A DNA stretch of 64,000 bases from Actinomarinicola tropica (lineage in GTDB: Bacteria > Actinomycetota > Acidimicrobiia > Acidimicrobiales > SKKL01), in NCBI RefSeq assembly GCF_009650215.1, contig NZ_CP045851.1, positions 1,887,001-1,951,000 of the forward strand, given 5' to 3'. The notes under the pieces were generated by a model. The model was not told where the DNA came from and did no database searches. It saw only the letters and a program-made list of their open reading frames with translations. The first letter of the stretch is position 1. Each line of letters begins with the position of its first letter. Both the position numbers and the translations under genes were made by a program. Positions 1 through 8,056 of the stretch are shown piece after piece.

Positions 1-107
1 CCGTCCCCGGTGACGAGCTCAGGCTCTGGGGCGCGTCGGAGCCCCCGGCGCGACCGGCCCAGGCGCCTCCACCTGCGCTCGAGGGCGACCCGACCTCGAC
101 CTCGACC

Positions 108-818
108 TCAGGTGAGGGGTGAGGGCACCGCCGACATCGAGTCGAGGTGGCCGGTGTCGTTGTAGCGCCGGATGATCCAGCGCTGCTCGGTGATGACCAG
201 GTGGTGGATCGACCCGTTGTCGGCGCCGGTGAAGGCGAACGGGCGGGAGCTGGCGGCGTGGGCGAGGAGGGCGCCGATGATGCCGCCGTGGACCACCGCG
301 ACGACCTGCTGGTCCGGGTGGGCGGCGCAGATCCTCTCGATGGCACCGACGGCCCGGTCCCGCAGGGCGTCGTTCGACTCGGCACCGGGGATGGCGTCCC
401 AGCGCTCCTCGCGGAACATCGTCTCGGCGATCGGATCCCGGGCGGCGATGCGCTCGCGGTAGAGACCGCCCTCCCAGTCGCCGAGGAACACCTCCCGCAG
501 CTCGGGCTCGACGATCGGCTCGATCCCGAGGCGCGTGGCGAGGGGCGCGGCCGTCTGGTGGGTGCGCTGGAGGGTCGTGACGTAGATCGCGGCGATGTCC
601 TCGTGGACCAACCGGTCGCCGACCCGCTCGGCCTGCCACCGCCCGAGCTCGGAGAGCGCCGGGTCGCCGTGGCCGTCGACCAGCTCGAACCGCGTTCCGG
701 GGACGTGGGGCGCCGACTCGCCGTGGCGGACGAGGATCAGCTGGGTCGCACCGGGCGGCGGGGTGAAGCGGTACTGGCGGATCTCGGCGGTCTCGTTCTG
801 CGGCTCGGCGTCGGACAA
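108..818 (-). CDS. Histidine phosphatase family protein (phosphoglycerate mutase-like)
   Basis: Predicted phosphohydrolase of the histidine phosphatase superfamily, 236 residues, cytoplasmic. The motif LILVRHGES puts the phospho-accepting His at residue 32. R85 in the LQRTHQTA segment and H177 in VVAVVHGGI complete the usual catalytic set. The start is a TTG preceded by GAGGAG at good spacing; reading further upstream in frame gives only arginine/proline-rich antisense of the next gene. Substrate cannot be told from sequence: family members act on phosphosugars, phosphoglycerate or small phosphate esters. The gene is transcribed away from the lipoprotein gene that precedes it on the same strand and appears to have its own promoter. 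Confidence 0.9.
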   Translation of the reverse strand: MSDAEPQNETAEIRQYRFTPPPGATQLILVRHGESAPHVPGTRFELVDGHGDPALSELGRWQAERVGDRLVHEDIAAIYVTTLQRTHQTAAPLATRLGIEPIVEPELREVFLGDWEGGLYRERIAARDPIAETMFREERWDAIPGAESNDALRDRAVGAIERICAAHPDQQVVAVVHGGIIGALLAHAASSRPFAFTGADNGSIHHLVITEQRWIIRRYNDTGHLDSMSAVPSPLT

Positions 819-844
819 CGGGGCTCCTCTGGTCGGTCGCGCCG

Positions 845-850
845 ACGGTA
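845..850 (-). promoter_or_regulatory. -10 box (TACCGT) of the histidine phosphatase gene
   Basis: TACCGT on the minus strand matches actinobacterial TANNNT. Transcription would start near 838, leaving a leader of about 20 nt that contains the GAGGAG ribosome-binding site. Confidence 0.4.
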
Positions 851-915
851 CCAACGCCGGTGGGCCCGAGCCCGGCGTCGGGGTGGCGCCCTCGTGGCGC
901 TCGGGTGAACGGGCC

Positions 916-1869
916 TCAGCGCGCCACCGGCATCGCCGGGTTCGTCCCCTCGCCGAGGAGGAGGTAGCCCGCCGGCGCGGACAGGATCGCCAGCGCCTCG
1001 CCGTAGACGTCGACGGTGGACGGAAGGCGGCACGGGTCCCGTCCGAGGAGGGCGTCGGCGAGCGACTCGTCGTCGCCCACGGTCCACCACAGCACGTCCG
1101 ACGGGGTGCGCAGGGCGACCGCGTGGCCATCGGGTGCGACGTCGCCCGCGAGCACGGGAGCGAGGAGGCCGAGGGAGAGGGTGCCGGCGACCTCCATGGT
1201 GTGGACGGTGCCGTCGTCGGCGAGCGCGACCCCCGCGGCGACGAGGACCTCCGCATCGCCGGCGAGGTCCTTGGTGACGACGACCAGATCGCCGCTCCTC
1301 GGGTCGACGAGCAGGGCCTCGGCGTTGGTCGGCGTCGGCAGCCGCAGCTCGATCGTGGCATCGGGCGGACCGGTGCCCGACGTGGCCGGCTCGGCGAGGC
1401 GGTGCACGACGACGCTCGTGCGGACCCTGCGGTTGTCGCCGATGTCGCCGACGAGGAGCGCCGGGGGAGAGGGGAGCGCGGCGATGTCCTCCCAGTCGAC
1501 GGCGTCGACGCCGTCGAGCTGCCAGGTGGCCTCGGTGGCGCCGCCGAGGGTCAGCTGGTGCAGCACGGGCGCGGTGCCCGAGTCCTCGTGCACCCAGACC
1601 CGATCGGGCGTCGTGGGGCTGGCCACCGCACCGGAGATCTCGGTGAGCGCCGGATCGGCCACGGTGGCGAACGGCCGTCCGAGCGCCAGGTCCGGACAGG
1701 GCAGGGCATCGGCGGTGGGTGTCGGCACCGCATCGGCCGTCGGGGTCGGAGCGACCGTGGTCTGATCCGAGGTCGGGACGACGTCGGTGGTCGACGAGGC
1801 CGTGCACGCCGCGGCCCCTACGGCGAGCGCCACGAGGAGCGCACGGGCGCACCTCGGCGAGCCGGCCAT
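916..1869 (-). CDS. Secreted lipoprotein, beta-propeller-like
   Basis: 317-residue exported protein. The N-terminus has a short charged region, a hydrophobic stretch and a lipobox-like VGAAAC at residues 17-22, so C22 would be lipidated. A Thr/Pro/Ala-rich linker follows (about 23-55). The remainder has repeated short beta-strand patterns (GAVASPTTPDRVWVHEDSG, ALLVGDIGDN, EALLVDPRSGDLVVVTKD) typical of propeller proteins resembling esterase-like phytases, but no catalytic residues could be assigned. The start is an ATG sitting 7 nt from a -10 box, suggesting a leaderless transcript. The gene diverges from the nitronate monooxygenase-like gene. Confidence 0.75.
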   Translation of the reverse strand: MAGSPRCARALLVALAVGAAACTASSTTDVVPTSDQTTVAPTPTADAVPTPTADALPCPDLALGRPFATVADPALTEISGAVASPTTPDRVWVHEDSGTAPVLHQLTLGGATEATWQLDGVDAVDWEDIAALPSPPALLVGDIGDNRRVRTSVVVHRLAEPATSGTGPPDATIELRLPTPTNAEALLVDPRSGDLVVVTKDLAGDAEVLVAAGVALADDGTVHTMEVAGTLSLGLLAPVLAGDVAPDGHAVALRTPSDVLWWTVGDDESLADALLGRDPCRLPSTVDVYGEALAILSAPAGYLLLGEGTNPAMPVAR

Positions 1870-1875
1870 CCGGCG

Positions 1876-1881
1876 ATGCTA
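1876..1881 (-). promoter_or_regulatory. -10 box TAGCAT, leaderless start of lipoprotein gene
   Basis: TAGCAT on the minus strand; its last base is 7 nt from the A of the ATG at 1869, so transcription should begin at the start codon itself. Confidence 0.5.
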
Positions 1882-1911
1882 GAACGGCAGGAGCCGACCA
1901 GGGGAGTGGCC

Positions 1912-2847
1912 GTGATCGAGAACCGGGTGACCGAGATGCTGGGCGTCGAGGTGCCGATCGTGCAGGCGCCGATGGGCTGGATCGCCCGCGCCCAGCTGGC
2001 CTCGGCGGTCTCCAACGCCGGCGGCATGGGCATCATCGAGACCTCGTCGGGGGAGCTCGACGCCGTCCGGGCCGAGATCGAGAAGATGCGCGACCTCACC
2101 GACAAGCCCTTCGGCGTGAACGTGGCGCAGGCGTTCGTGCGGGACCCGAAGATCGTCGACTTCGTCATCGACCAGGGCGTGCGGTTCGTGACGACCTCGG
2201 CTGGTGATCCGACGCGCTACACCGCCCAGCTGAAGGACGCGGGCCTGACCGTGTTCCACGTCGTGCCCACCCTCAAGGGCGCGTTGAAGGCGGTCGAGGC
2301 CGGCGTGGACGGGCTCATCGTCGAGGGTGGCGAGGGCGGCGGCTTCAAGAACCCCCGCGACGTCGCCCTGATGGTGCTCCTGCCGCTCGTGCGCTCCCAG
2401 GTGGACGTGCCGATCATCGCCGCCGGCGGCATCGTCGACGGTCCCACGATGGCGGCCGCGTTCGCGCTCGGCGCCGAGGGCGTGCAGATGGGCACGCGCA
2501 TGGTGTCGGCGGCGGAGTCGCCGGTGCACGAGAACTGGAAGCAGGCCATCGTCGACGCCGCCGAGACCGACACGGTGTTCCTCAACCGCTTCGCCAGCCC
2601 GGGCCTACGGGCCCTGCGCACCGAGCGCACGACGCGCCTCGAGCGGGAGGAGAAGGTGAGCATGGCCGAGTTCGCCACTGTCGCCGACCTGTACTTCGGC
2701 GGGGACATGGAGGCGTCGATCGCCCTCGGCGGTCAGGTCGTCGGCCGCATCGACGAGGTGAAGCCCGTCGCCGAGATCATCGCCGAGACCGTCGCCGGCT
2801 TCCACGAGACGATCGGGGCACTGGGCCAGCAGTACCCGTCGGGCTGA
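1912..2847 (+). CDS. Nitronate monooxygenase-like FMN enzyme (NPD/2-nitropropane dioxygenase family)
   Basis: 311-residue TIM-barrel flavoenzyme of the nitronate monooxygenase/enoyl reductase-like family, which oxidises alkyl nitronates or, in relatives, reduces or oxidises other small substrates using FMN. Visible motifs in order: QAPMGW (18-23), GGMGIIET (37-44), GLIVEGGEGGGF (134-145), PIIAAGGI (167-174) and GAEGVQMGTRM (187-197), the last two forming the phosphate-binding part of the barrel. The GTG at 1912 was preferred because AGGGGAG lies about 6 nt upstream and the protein then begins like its relatives; a GTG at 1906 is possible. Actual substrate unknown. Confidence 0.88.
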   Translation: MIENRVTEMLGVEVPIVQAPMGWIARAQLASAVSNAGGMGIIETSSGELDAVRAEIEKMRDLTDKPFGVNVAQAFVRDPKIVDFVIDQGVRFVTTSAGDPTRYTAQLKDAGLTVFHVVPTLKGALKAVEAGVDGLIVEGGEGGGFKNPRDVALMVLLPLVRSQVDVPIIAAGGIVDGPTMAAAFALGAEGVQMGTRMVSAAESPVHENWKQAIVDAAETDTVFLNRFASPGLRALRTERTTRLEREEKVSMAEFATVADLYFGGDMEASIALGGQVVGRIDEVKPVAEIIAETVAGFHETIGALGQQYPSG

Positions 2848-2854
2848 GGCTCTG

Positions 2855-2902
2855 CTGGTCGAGCCGGAGGCTGGTCGAGCCGGAGGCTGGTCGAACCGCG
2901 GG
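2855..2902. repeat. Three tandem 16-bp units (CTGGTCGAGCCGGAGG)
   Basis: Units at 2855-2870 and 2871-2886 are identical; the third at 2887-2902 is diverged (CTGGTCGAACCGCGGG). They follow the stop of the flavoenzyme gene by 7 bp and lie between convergent genes. Possible intergenic repeat, protein-binding site or 3' processing element; function unknown. Confidence 0.7.
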
Positions 2903-2954
2903 CTGGCCGGGGGCCGTCCTCGCCGAGTCCCAGGCCAACTTTACAGAACATGCA

Positions 2955-4097
2955 TTATCGGCGGCTGGTGCGGACCCCGCCGGGTGGGGGCAGCGTCGCC
3001 CGGAGCCAGTGCGCCAACAGCGGATCGACCACCCGCCAGGCGCCGTCCGACGTGCGCTCGAGCAGCGCGTCGGCGGTGAGAGCGCCGACCGCGCCCTGGA
3101 CGCTCGACCGTGCCAGGCCCAGCGTGCGCTCCGCTGCACGGGCGTACGGCGAGCCGTAGCCCGCCACGGCCCGGAGCGTGTCCCGGTGCGTCCGGTCGAG
3201 CCCGTCGACCGTGGCCCGATGCTCGGCCTCGGTGCGTGCGTGTGCGGCCTCGAGCGCCGCGCCGGCGACCTCGGCGTCGGCCGCGCCGCCCGGATCGACG
3301 AGCTCCCACATGAGGTGGGCGACGAGCATCAGCCGCTGCGGGTGGCCCTCGGTGGCGTGGGCGACGATCTCGCCGCCGGGACCGGCGTCGTCGCCGGTGG
3401 CGGCGAACCCGTCCTCGACGATGCCGGCGGCGGTGTCCACGTCGAACCGCTCGACCTCGATGATCTCCGCCTGGGCGTAGAACGGGCGGGTCCGGTCCTC
3501 GAACAGCGCCCGCATCAGGGAGGGCCGGGACCCGGCGAACAGGACCGCGACCTCGCGGGCGTGCTGCAGGTGGGTGCGCAGGACGGCGTCGAGGTGCTCG
3601 ACCCGCGCCACGTCCTGGAACTCGTCGAGCACGAGCAGGAGCCCACCTCGCTGCTCCGAGACGGCGACGAGCGTGTCGAGCAGGGCGTGGAGCACCGCCG
3701 ACGCGTCCGGAGCGTCCCGTTGGCCGAAGCGGACCTTGAACCCGACGCCCGGGGTGATCGAGAGGCCGAGCTCGCTCGGCGCCAGCAGCCGCGACGCCAG
3801 GCGCCGGGCCGGGCCGCGCAGCCCGGACATGGCCGTCTCGAGGCGGACGGCGAACTCGCCCAGGGAGGCCAGCCCGAAGCAGTCGACGGTGACGACGTCG
3901 ACGGCGTCGACCTGCTCGGCGATCTGGGCCACCCGCCCGAGGATCGACGTCTTGCCGAACCTGCGGGGCCCCGCCACGGCCACGATGTGGCGGGCGCGCA
4001 CCGCGCCGACGAGCCGGTCGACGAGCGCGTCGCGACCGGTGACGTCCTCGGGCCGCAGGGGGCGCACGTACTCGAACGGGTTCCTGTCGGCGTCCAC
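2955..4097 (-). CDS. AAA/STAND-type ATPase
   Basis: 380-residue P-loop ATPase resembling the archaeal-type STAND ATPases. Walker A is GPRRFGKTS (43-51); Walker B is LLLVLDEFQD near residue 150; a downstream helical region and a winged-helix-like C-terminus (TLGLARSSVQGAVGALTADALL) are consistent with a sensor/DNA-binding end. The GTG at 4097 was chosen because a strong purine-rich ribosome-binding site (GGAGGGAGGGG) lies immediately upstream; an in-frame start at 4217 would read through that site and the palindrome at 4141. It has no operon partner. Such proteins are variously regulators or defence/toxin-like NTPases; its role here is unknown. Confidence 0.75.
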   Translation of the reverse strand: MDADRNPFEYVRPLRPEDVTGRDALVDRLVGAVRARHIVAVAGPRRFGKTSILGRVAQIAEQVDAVDVVTVDCFGLASLGEFAVRLETAMSGLRGPARRLASRLLAPSELGLSITPGVGFKVRFGQRDAPDASAVLHALLDTLVAVSEQRGGLLLVLDEFQDVARVEHLDAVLRTHLQHAREVAVLFAGSRPSLMRALFEDRTRPFYAQAEIIEVERFDVDTAAGIVEDGFAATGDDAGPGGEIVAHATEGHPQRLMLVAHLMWELVDPGGAADAEVAGAALEAAHARTEAEHRATVDGLDRTHRDTLRAVAGYGSPYARAAERTLGLARSSVQGAVGALTADALLERTSDGAWRVVDPLLAHWLRATLPPPGGVRTSRR

Positions 4098-4140
4098 GGC
4101 TCCCCTCCCTCCCGGCGCCGCGCATGCAGTGCGCGCGGTA

Positions 4141-4157
4141 CGTACCAAATTGGTACG
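4141..4157. promoter_or_regulatory. Perfect 17-bp palindrome, probable operator
   Basis: CGTACCAAATTGGTACG: 8-bp arms around one central A, in the divergent region between the ATPase gene (minus) and the gene at 4220 (plus). A further half-site TACCAA lies at 4167-4172, 24 bp from the first. A minus-strand -10-like TATGCT (4163-4168) would place the ATPase transcript start inside the palindrome, so repression of that gene is the simplest reading. The binding protein is unknown. Confidence 0.55.
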
Positions 4158-4205
4158 GTGCGAGCATACCAATGGGCGGCGGACGGAACCGCCTGCGGGC
4201 GCGGC

Positions 4206-4211
4206 TAGCGT
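4206..4211 (+). promoter_or_regulatory. -10 box TAGCGT for the gene at 4220
   Basis: TAGCGT ends 9 nt before the ATG at 4220, giving a leaderless or nearly leaderless transcript. Confidence 0.4.
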
Positions 4212-4219
4212 CTGCACAC

Positions 4220-5707
4220 ATGCCGCGAAGGATCGAGGTCGAGCTCACCAGCGCCCGAGAGGACGGTACCTGGACCTGGCGCGCCGCCGGCGCCCGCCAG
4301 CCCAAGGGCACCCTCGACGGCGGCCTGCTGCACGAGGGCGCCAAGGTCGGTGACGTCGTGCGCGCCGATGCCGACTTCGACATCGACGGGATCACGATCA
4401 CGAGCGTCCTCGCACCACGCGCCGAGCGCCACGAGCCCGACCGCATCGAGGTGATCGGGCGGCCCCTGGCCGACGACCAGCTCGTCACGTCCACCCTGGC
4501 ACCGAAGCGCCGGGACGACCGGCGGGGTCGTGGCCGTCGGCGCGACGGCGACGACGGCGCAGACCGCGGCGACCGTGGCGACCGGCCCCGGCGCGAGCGC
4601 GGCCGATCGGGCCGCTCCGCCGACGATCGTCCCCGCGGCGAACGGCGCCCCCGGCCCGAGCCGGCGCCCGCCAAGCCCAAGCCCAAGCGCCTGCGACCGG
4701 GGCGCACCCACCGCAGCGCCGTCCTCGAGGGCCTCCCCGAGGAGGAGCGTCCCATCGCCGAGCAGGTGCTCCGCGGCGGGATCCCGGCCGTCCGCCAGGC
4801 GGTCGACAAGCAGAACGAGCAGGCCCGTGCCGACGGCCGTCCCGAGGTGAAGGCCGAGCCGCTGGTCGCCATCGCCGAGCGGCTCCTCCCCCGCCTGCGC
4901 GCCGCCGAGTGGCGCGACCGCGCCGATGCCGCGCTGGGTTCCCTCGAGGAGCTCGACCTGCGGGACCTGCGGTCGGTGGTCGTCGCCGCCGACACCGGCG
5001 CGCGCGACGACGAGGCACGCCAGGTGGCCGACCAGCTCCGCGAGGGACTGAACCGCCGGGTCGAGGCCGAGCACGCGGCGTGGCTCGCCGAGATGAGCGA
5101 GACGCTGCGCGACGGTCGCGTCGTGCGGGCCCTCCGGCTCAGCTCCCGGCCGCCGAAGGCCGGCGCGCCGCTGCCCGCCGAGCTCGCCACCTCCCTCGCC
5201 ACGGCGGCGGGTGAGGCGCTCGGCTCCGAGGTCACCCAGGAGCGCTGGGCCACCGTGCTCGACGCCGTCGCCTACTCCCCCGTCCGCCAGCAGGTCGTCC
5301 CTGCCGCCGTCCCGGCCGAGCCCGGCGACGCGCTGATGGCGGCGGTCCGCAAGCTCGCCTCGCGCACCCCGCAGATCGCCACGCTGTTCGGCGTCCAACC
5401 GACCGCTCGCAGCCGGCGCGGCGGCCGCGGTGGCGGTGGCGGCCGTGCCGTCCCACCGCCGCCTCCCGCCGACACACCGCCGGCCGCAACGCCGGCCTCG
5501 CCGCCCGCCGCCGCATCCGACGTCGCCGAGCCGGAGGCCAGCGCCCCCGAGCCCGAGCCCACGGCCCCCGTCGAGGAGCAGGCGTCGACGGCGGAGGATG
5601 CTCCCGCCGAGGCCTCGGCGGCCGCGGCCGAGGTGGCCGTGGCGATCGAGACCGCGGTCGAGGAGGCCGAGGCCCCCTCGACCGACGAGGATCAGCCGAG
5701 CAGCTGA
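4220..5707 (+). CDS. Conserved hypothetical protein with charged low-complexity region
   Basis: 495 residues, not assigned to a named family. Residues 1-85 form a compact beta-rich domain (IEVELTSAREDGTWTWRAAG; GAKVGDVVRADADFDIDGI) that looks like a small OB/TRAM-like fold. Residues about 94-150 are extremely Arg/Asp/Gly-rich, of a kind often seen in RNA-binding proteins. Residues about 155-400 are predicted helical, starting at RTHRSAVLEGLPEEERPIAE. The last 100 residues are Pro/Ala/Glu-rich and probably disordered. Start ATG follows a TAGCGT -10 box. A nucleic-acid role is an inference from composition only. Its 3' end overlaps the convergent HAD gene by 16 bp. Confidence 0.7.
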   Translation: MPRRIEVELTSAREDGTWTWRAAGARQPKGTLDGGLLHEGAKVGDVVRADADFDIDGITITSVLAPRAERHEPDRIEVIGRPLADDQLVTSTLAPKRRDDRRGRGRRRDGDDGADRGDRGDRPRRERGRSGRSADDRPRGERRPRPEPAPAKPKPKRLRPGRTHRSAVLEGLPEEERPIAEQVLRGGIPAVRQAVDKQNEQARADGRPEVKAEPLVAIAERLLPRLRAAEWRDRADAALGSLEELDLRDLRSVVVAADTGARDDEARQVADQLREGLNRRVEAEHAAWLAEMSETLRDGRVVRALRLSSRPPKAGAPLPAELATSLATAAGEALGSEVTQERWATVLDAVAYSPVRQQVVPAAVPAEPGDALMAAVRKLASRTPQIATLFGVQPTARSRRGGRGGGGGRAVPPPPPADTPPAATPASPPAAASDVAEPEASAPEPEPTAPVEEQASTAEDAPAEASAAAAEVAVAIETAVEEAEAPSTDEDQPSS

Positions 5708-6258
5708 CCCCGCGCGGCGCGGACGACGTCGGCCGGCTCCGCCGCCACCTCGTCGCCAGGGTGCTCGCCCACCCGTGGGTTCCACCCGGCCCAGACGAAG
5801 CGGCACCCGACCGCGTCGGCCGCCCGACGGTCGTGGTCGGTGTCGCCGACGAACACCACCGTCTCGGCGTCGAGCCCGAGGGCATCGAGCACCGGCGGGA
5901 GCTCCTTCGGTCCGGCGAAGGCGTCGGCGAAGAGCGCGACCTCGGGCCGCCACCCGAGGGCGTCGAGCTCGCGCGGGCCGACCTCGGCCCGCTTGTTCGA
6001 GCAGACGGCCCACCGCCCGATCTCGGCCAGCATCTCCTCGACGCCCGGGAACGCCACCACCGCCGTCGGGTCGTAGGCCGCCAGGTAGTCCTCGACCGCG
6101 ACGCCGAGGCGGGCGCACTCCGCGGCGAGGACGTGGCCGTGGGTGATGTCCTCGGGTGCGACGCCGCACGCGACCCAGGCGGCGTCGAGTGCGGCATCGG
6201 AGTCGACGAGGGTCCCGTCGAGGTCGAAGACGACGGCGGCGGCGGGGCGCAGGTCCAT
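5692..6258 (-). CDS. HAD-superfamily hydrolase (phosphatase)
   Basis: 188-residue haloacid dehalogenase-type phosphatase. Motif I FDLDGTLVDSD gives nucleophile D12 and acid/base D14; motif II is AVCSNKR, the conserved Lys is in GPKELPPVL, and motif IV is VGDTDHDRRAA. The helical insert after motif I fits a phosphoglycolate phosphatase/beta-phosphoglucomutase-like cap, so a small phosphorylated metabolite is the likely substrate. Start ATG gives a normal family length. The stop lies inside the 3' end of the convergent upstream gene. Confidence 0.88.
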   Translation of the reverse strand: MDLRPAAAVVFDLDGTLVDSDAALDAAWVACGVAPEDITHGHVLAAECARLGVAVEDYLAAYDPTAVVAFPGVEEMLAEIGRWAVCSNKRAEVGPRELDALGWRPEVALFADAFAGPKELPPVLDALGLDAETVVFVGDTDHDRRAADAVGCRFVWAGWNPRVGEHPGDEVAAEPADVVRAARGQLLG

Positions 6259-6333
6259 GGCGGCCGATGATCGCACGCCCCGGGCCCGTCGAATTGCTGA
6301 TACCCAATGTCCGAGCGCGGTGCTGACCCGGAC

Positions 6334-6339
6334 TAGGGT
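6334..6339 (+). promoter_or_regulatory. -10 box TAGGGT, leaderless start of crotonase gene
   Basis: TAGGGT ends 8 nt before the ATG at 6347; no ribosome-binding site is present between them. Confidence 0.5.
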
Positions 6340-6346
6340 GCCCGGC

Positions 6347-7108
6347 ATGATCGACGTCGAGGTGCGCGGCCACACCGCGCTCATCACCATCAACCGTCCC
6401 GAGGCCCGCAACGCGGTCAACGCCGCCGTCGCATCAGGCATCGAGGAGGCGATCGACCGCGTCGAGGGCGACGACGACATCTGGATCTCCGTCCTCGCCG
6501 GCGCGGGACCGGTCTTCTGCGCCGGCGCCGACCTGAAGGAGATCGCGAGCGGCAACGCCGGCGGGCTCAACACGTCGCGAGGCGGCTTCGCCGGGATCGT
6601 GAGCCGCGAGCGGACCAAGCCGGTGATCGCCGCCGTCGACGGTCCCGCCCTCGCCGGCGGCACCGAGATCGTGCTCGCCTGCGACCTCGTCGTCGCCTCC
6701 CGCTCGGCCCGCTTCGGCGTGCCCGAGGTGAAGCGTTCGCTCGTCGCCGCCGCAGGCGGCCTCTTCCGGTTGGCCCAGAAGCTGCCCCAGAACGTGGCCA
6801 CCGAGCTGGTGCTCACCGGTGACCCCATCGAGGCCGAGCGCGCCCACCACTTCGGGCTGGTCAACGTCCTCTGCGACGACGGATCCGCGCTCGACACCGC
6901 GATGGAGCTCGCCGGCCGCATCGAGGCCAACGCGCCGCTCGCGGTGCGCGAGAGCCTCGGCGTGATGAAGGAGAGCCGCGGCGCCGACGACGCCACCGGC
7001 TTCCGGCTCTCGGGAGAGGCCTTCGCCCGCCTCGTGAACACCGAGGACTACGCCGAAGGTCCGCGGGCCTTCATCGAGAAGCGAGCCCCGGAGTGGAAGG
7101 GCCGGTAG
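6347..7108 (+). CDS. Enoyl-CoA hydratase/isomerase family protein
   Basis: 253-residue crotonase-fold enzyme acting on CoA thioesters, probably in fatty-acid or related acyl-CoA breakdown. The oxyanion-hole segments are FCAGADL (57-63) and ALAGGTEIVLACD (101-113). Both glutamates used by true hydratases seem present, E107 in GGTE and E127 in GVPEVKRSL, so hydratase activity is plausible. The start ATG is supported by a -10 box placed for leaderless transcription. It stands alone between a divergent HAD gene and the convergent NUDIX operon; substrate chain length is unknown. Confidence 0.9.
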   Translation: MIDVEVRGHTALITINRPEARNAVNAAVASGIEEAIDRVEGDDDIWISVLAGAGPVFCAGADLKEIASGNAGGLNTSRGGFAGIVSRERTKPVIAAVDGPALAGGTEIVLACDLVVASRSARFGVPEVKRSLVAAAGGLFRLAQKLPQNVATELVLTGDPIEAERAHHFGLVNVLCDDGSALDTAMELAGRIEANAPLAVRESLGVMKESRGADDATGFRLSGEAFARLVNTEDYAEGPRAFIEKRAPEWKGR

Positions 7109-7145
7109 CCCCTGCCGCCGATCGACGCGGCGTGGCCCGGCCCGC

Positions 7146-7559
7146 TCAAAGGAGCCGGTCGAGCACGCCGACGTCGATGAGGAACTGACCGAGGCCGTCG
7201 ACGAGTCGCCGCTCGCCGACCTCGGAGAGACCGACCCACTCGGCCTCGGCGGCGTCGTCGCCGGGCACCGGTTCGATCGGGTCGAGCGTCGTCACCCAGA
7301 AGTCGAGGATGACGAAGTGGCGGTCGTCGTCGATGCGCTCCACCCACCCGGCGAGGTCGCCGCACAGGCCCTGGACGCCGGTCTCCTCCGCCAGCTCCCG
7401 CAGGACGGCCTCGGGGAGGGTCTCCCCTGGCTCCACCCGGCCCCCGGGCACGGACCACTCCCCCGCTGCCGGGCCGTGCCCCCGCCGGACGAGCAGGAGC
7501 CGGCCGTCGTCGACGACGAGCGCGCCGACGCACAGCTCGACCGCCGTCGGCGTCGTCAC
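7146..7559 (-). CDS. NUDIX hydrolase
   Basis: 137-residue pyrophosphohydrolase. The Nudix box runs from G40 through the core REL-AEETG (54-61), with the glutamates that bind Mg all present. Relatives clean up oxidised or surplus nucleoside diphosphate derivatives; the substrate here is not predictable. The GTG start overlaps the stop of the GNAT gene (GTGA) and has GAGGGG upstream, indicating translational coupling as the last gene of a four-gene operon. Confidence 0.9.
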   Translation of the reverse strand: MTTPTAVELCVGALVVDDGRLLLVRRGHGPAAGEWSVPGGRVEPGETLPEAVLRELAEETGVQGLCGDLAGWVERIDDDRHFVILDFWVTTLDPIEPVPGDDAAEAEWVGLSEVGERRLVDGLGQFLIDVGVLDRLL

Positions 7560-8053
7560 ACCGGCCCCTCCCCGGTGTCGACCTCGGGTGCGAGCGGTCG
7601 GTGGACGACGATCGCACGGGCGACGAGGCCGAAGCTCTCGAAGAAGTTCTTGGTAGCACGGTTGCCCGGCAGGGCCACCGAGTCGATGCCGATGCAGCCC
7701 TGGGCCGTCGCCCACTCCACGACCTGGTCCATCATCGCCTCGCCCACCCCGACCCCGCGGGCGTCGGGCTCGACGTAGAGGTCGTCGAGGACCGCGAGCG
7801 CACCACCGTCGCGCAGCCGCTCGATGCGGACCGCGGCGTAGCCGATGGTGGTGCCGTCGACCTCGCCGACGACGAGGAGCTGGTCCGGGTCGTCGAGAGC
7901 GGAGGCCAGCTCACCGTCGACCGGCAGGCTCCGGGCCGTCTGGCGCGCCCAGATCTCTCCGCCGCGCATCGGGGTGAGCTCCTCGATGACCGCTGCGGCT
8001 AGCTCGGCGATGCGGGGCAGGTCCTCGGGGCGTGCCGGGCGCGCGGACTCCAC
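7556..8053 (-). CDS. GNAT-family N-acetyltransferase
   Basis: 165-residue acetyl-CoA-dependent acyltransferase. The acetyl-CoA pyrophosphate loop is RGVGVGEAMMDQV (98-110), preceded by strand LAVLDDLYVEPDA and followed by GIDSVALPGNRATKNFFESFG, the usual motif A-B order. The gene starts 3 bp after the upstream gene's stop and overlaps the NUDIX gene by 4 bp. Acceptor unknown. Confidence 0.9.
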   Translation of the reverse strand: MESARPARPEDLPRIAELAAAVIEELTPMRGGEIWARQTARSLPVDGELASALDDPDQLLVVGEVDGTTIGYAAVRIERLRDGGALAVLDDLYVEPDARGVGVGEAMMDQVVEWATAQGCIGIDSVALPGNRATKNFFESFGLVARAIVVHRPLAPEVDTGEGPV

Positions 8054-8056
8054 CGA

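Noticed and set aside
1-107. A truncated gene at the left window edge
   Set aside because: No plausible start on the minus strand and no coding-like frame were found.
91-109. GACCTC tandem hexamer at the left edge as a regulatory repeat
   Set aside because: Only three short copies in GC-rich DNA; no gene or promoter context.
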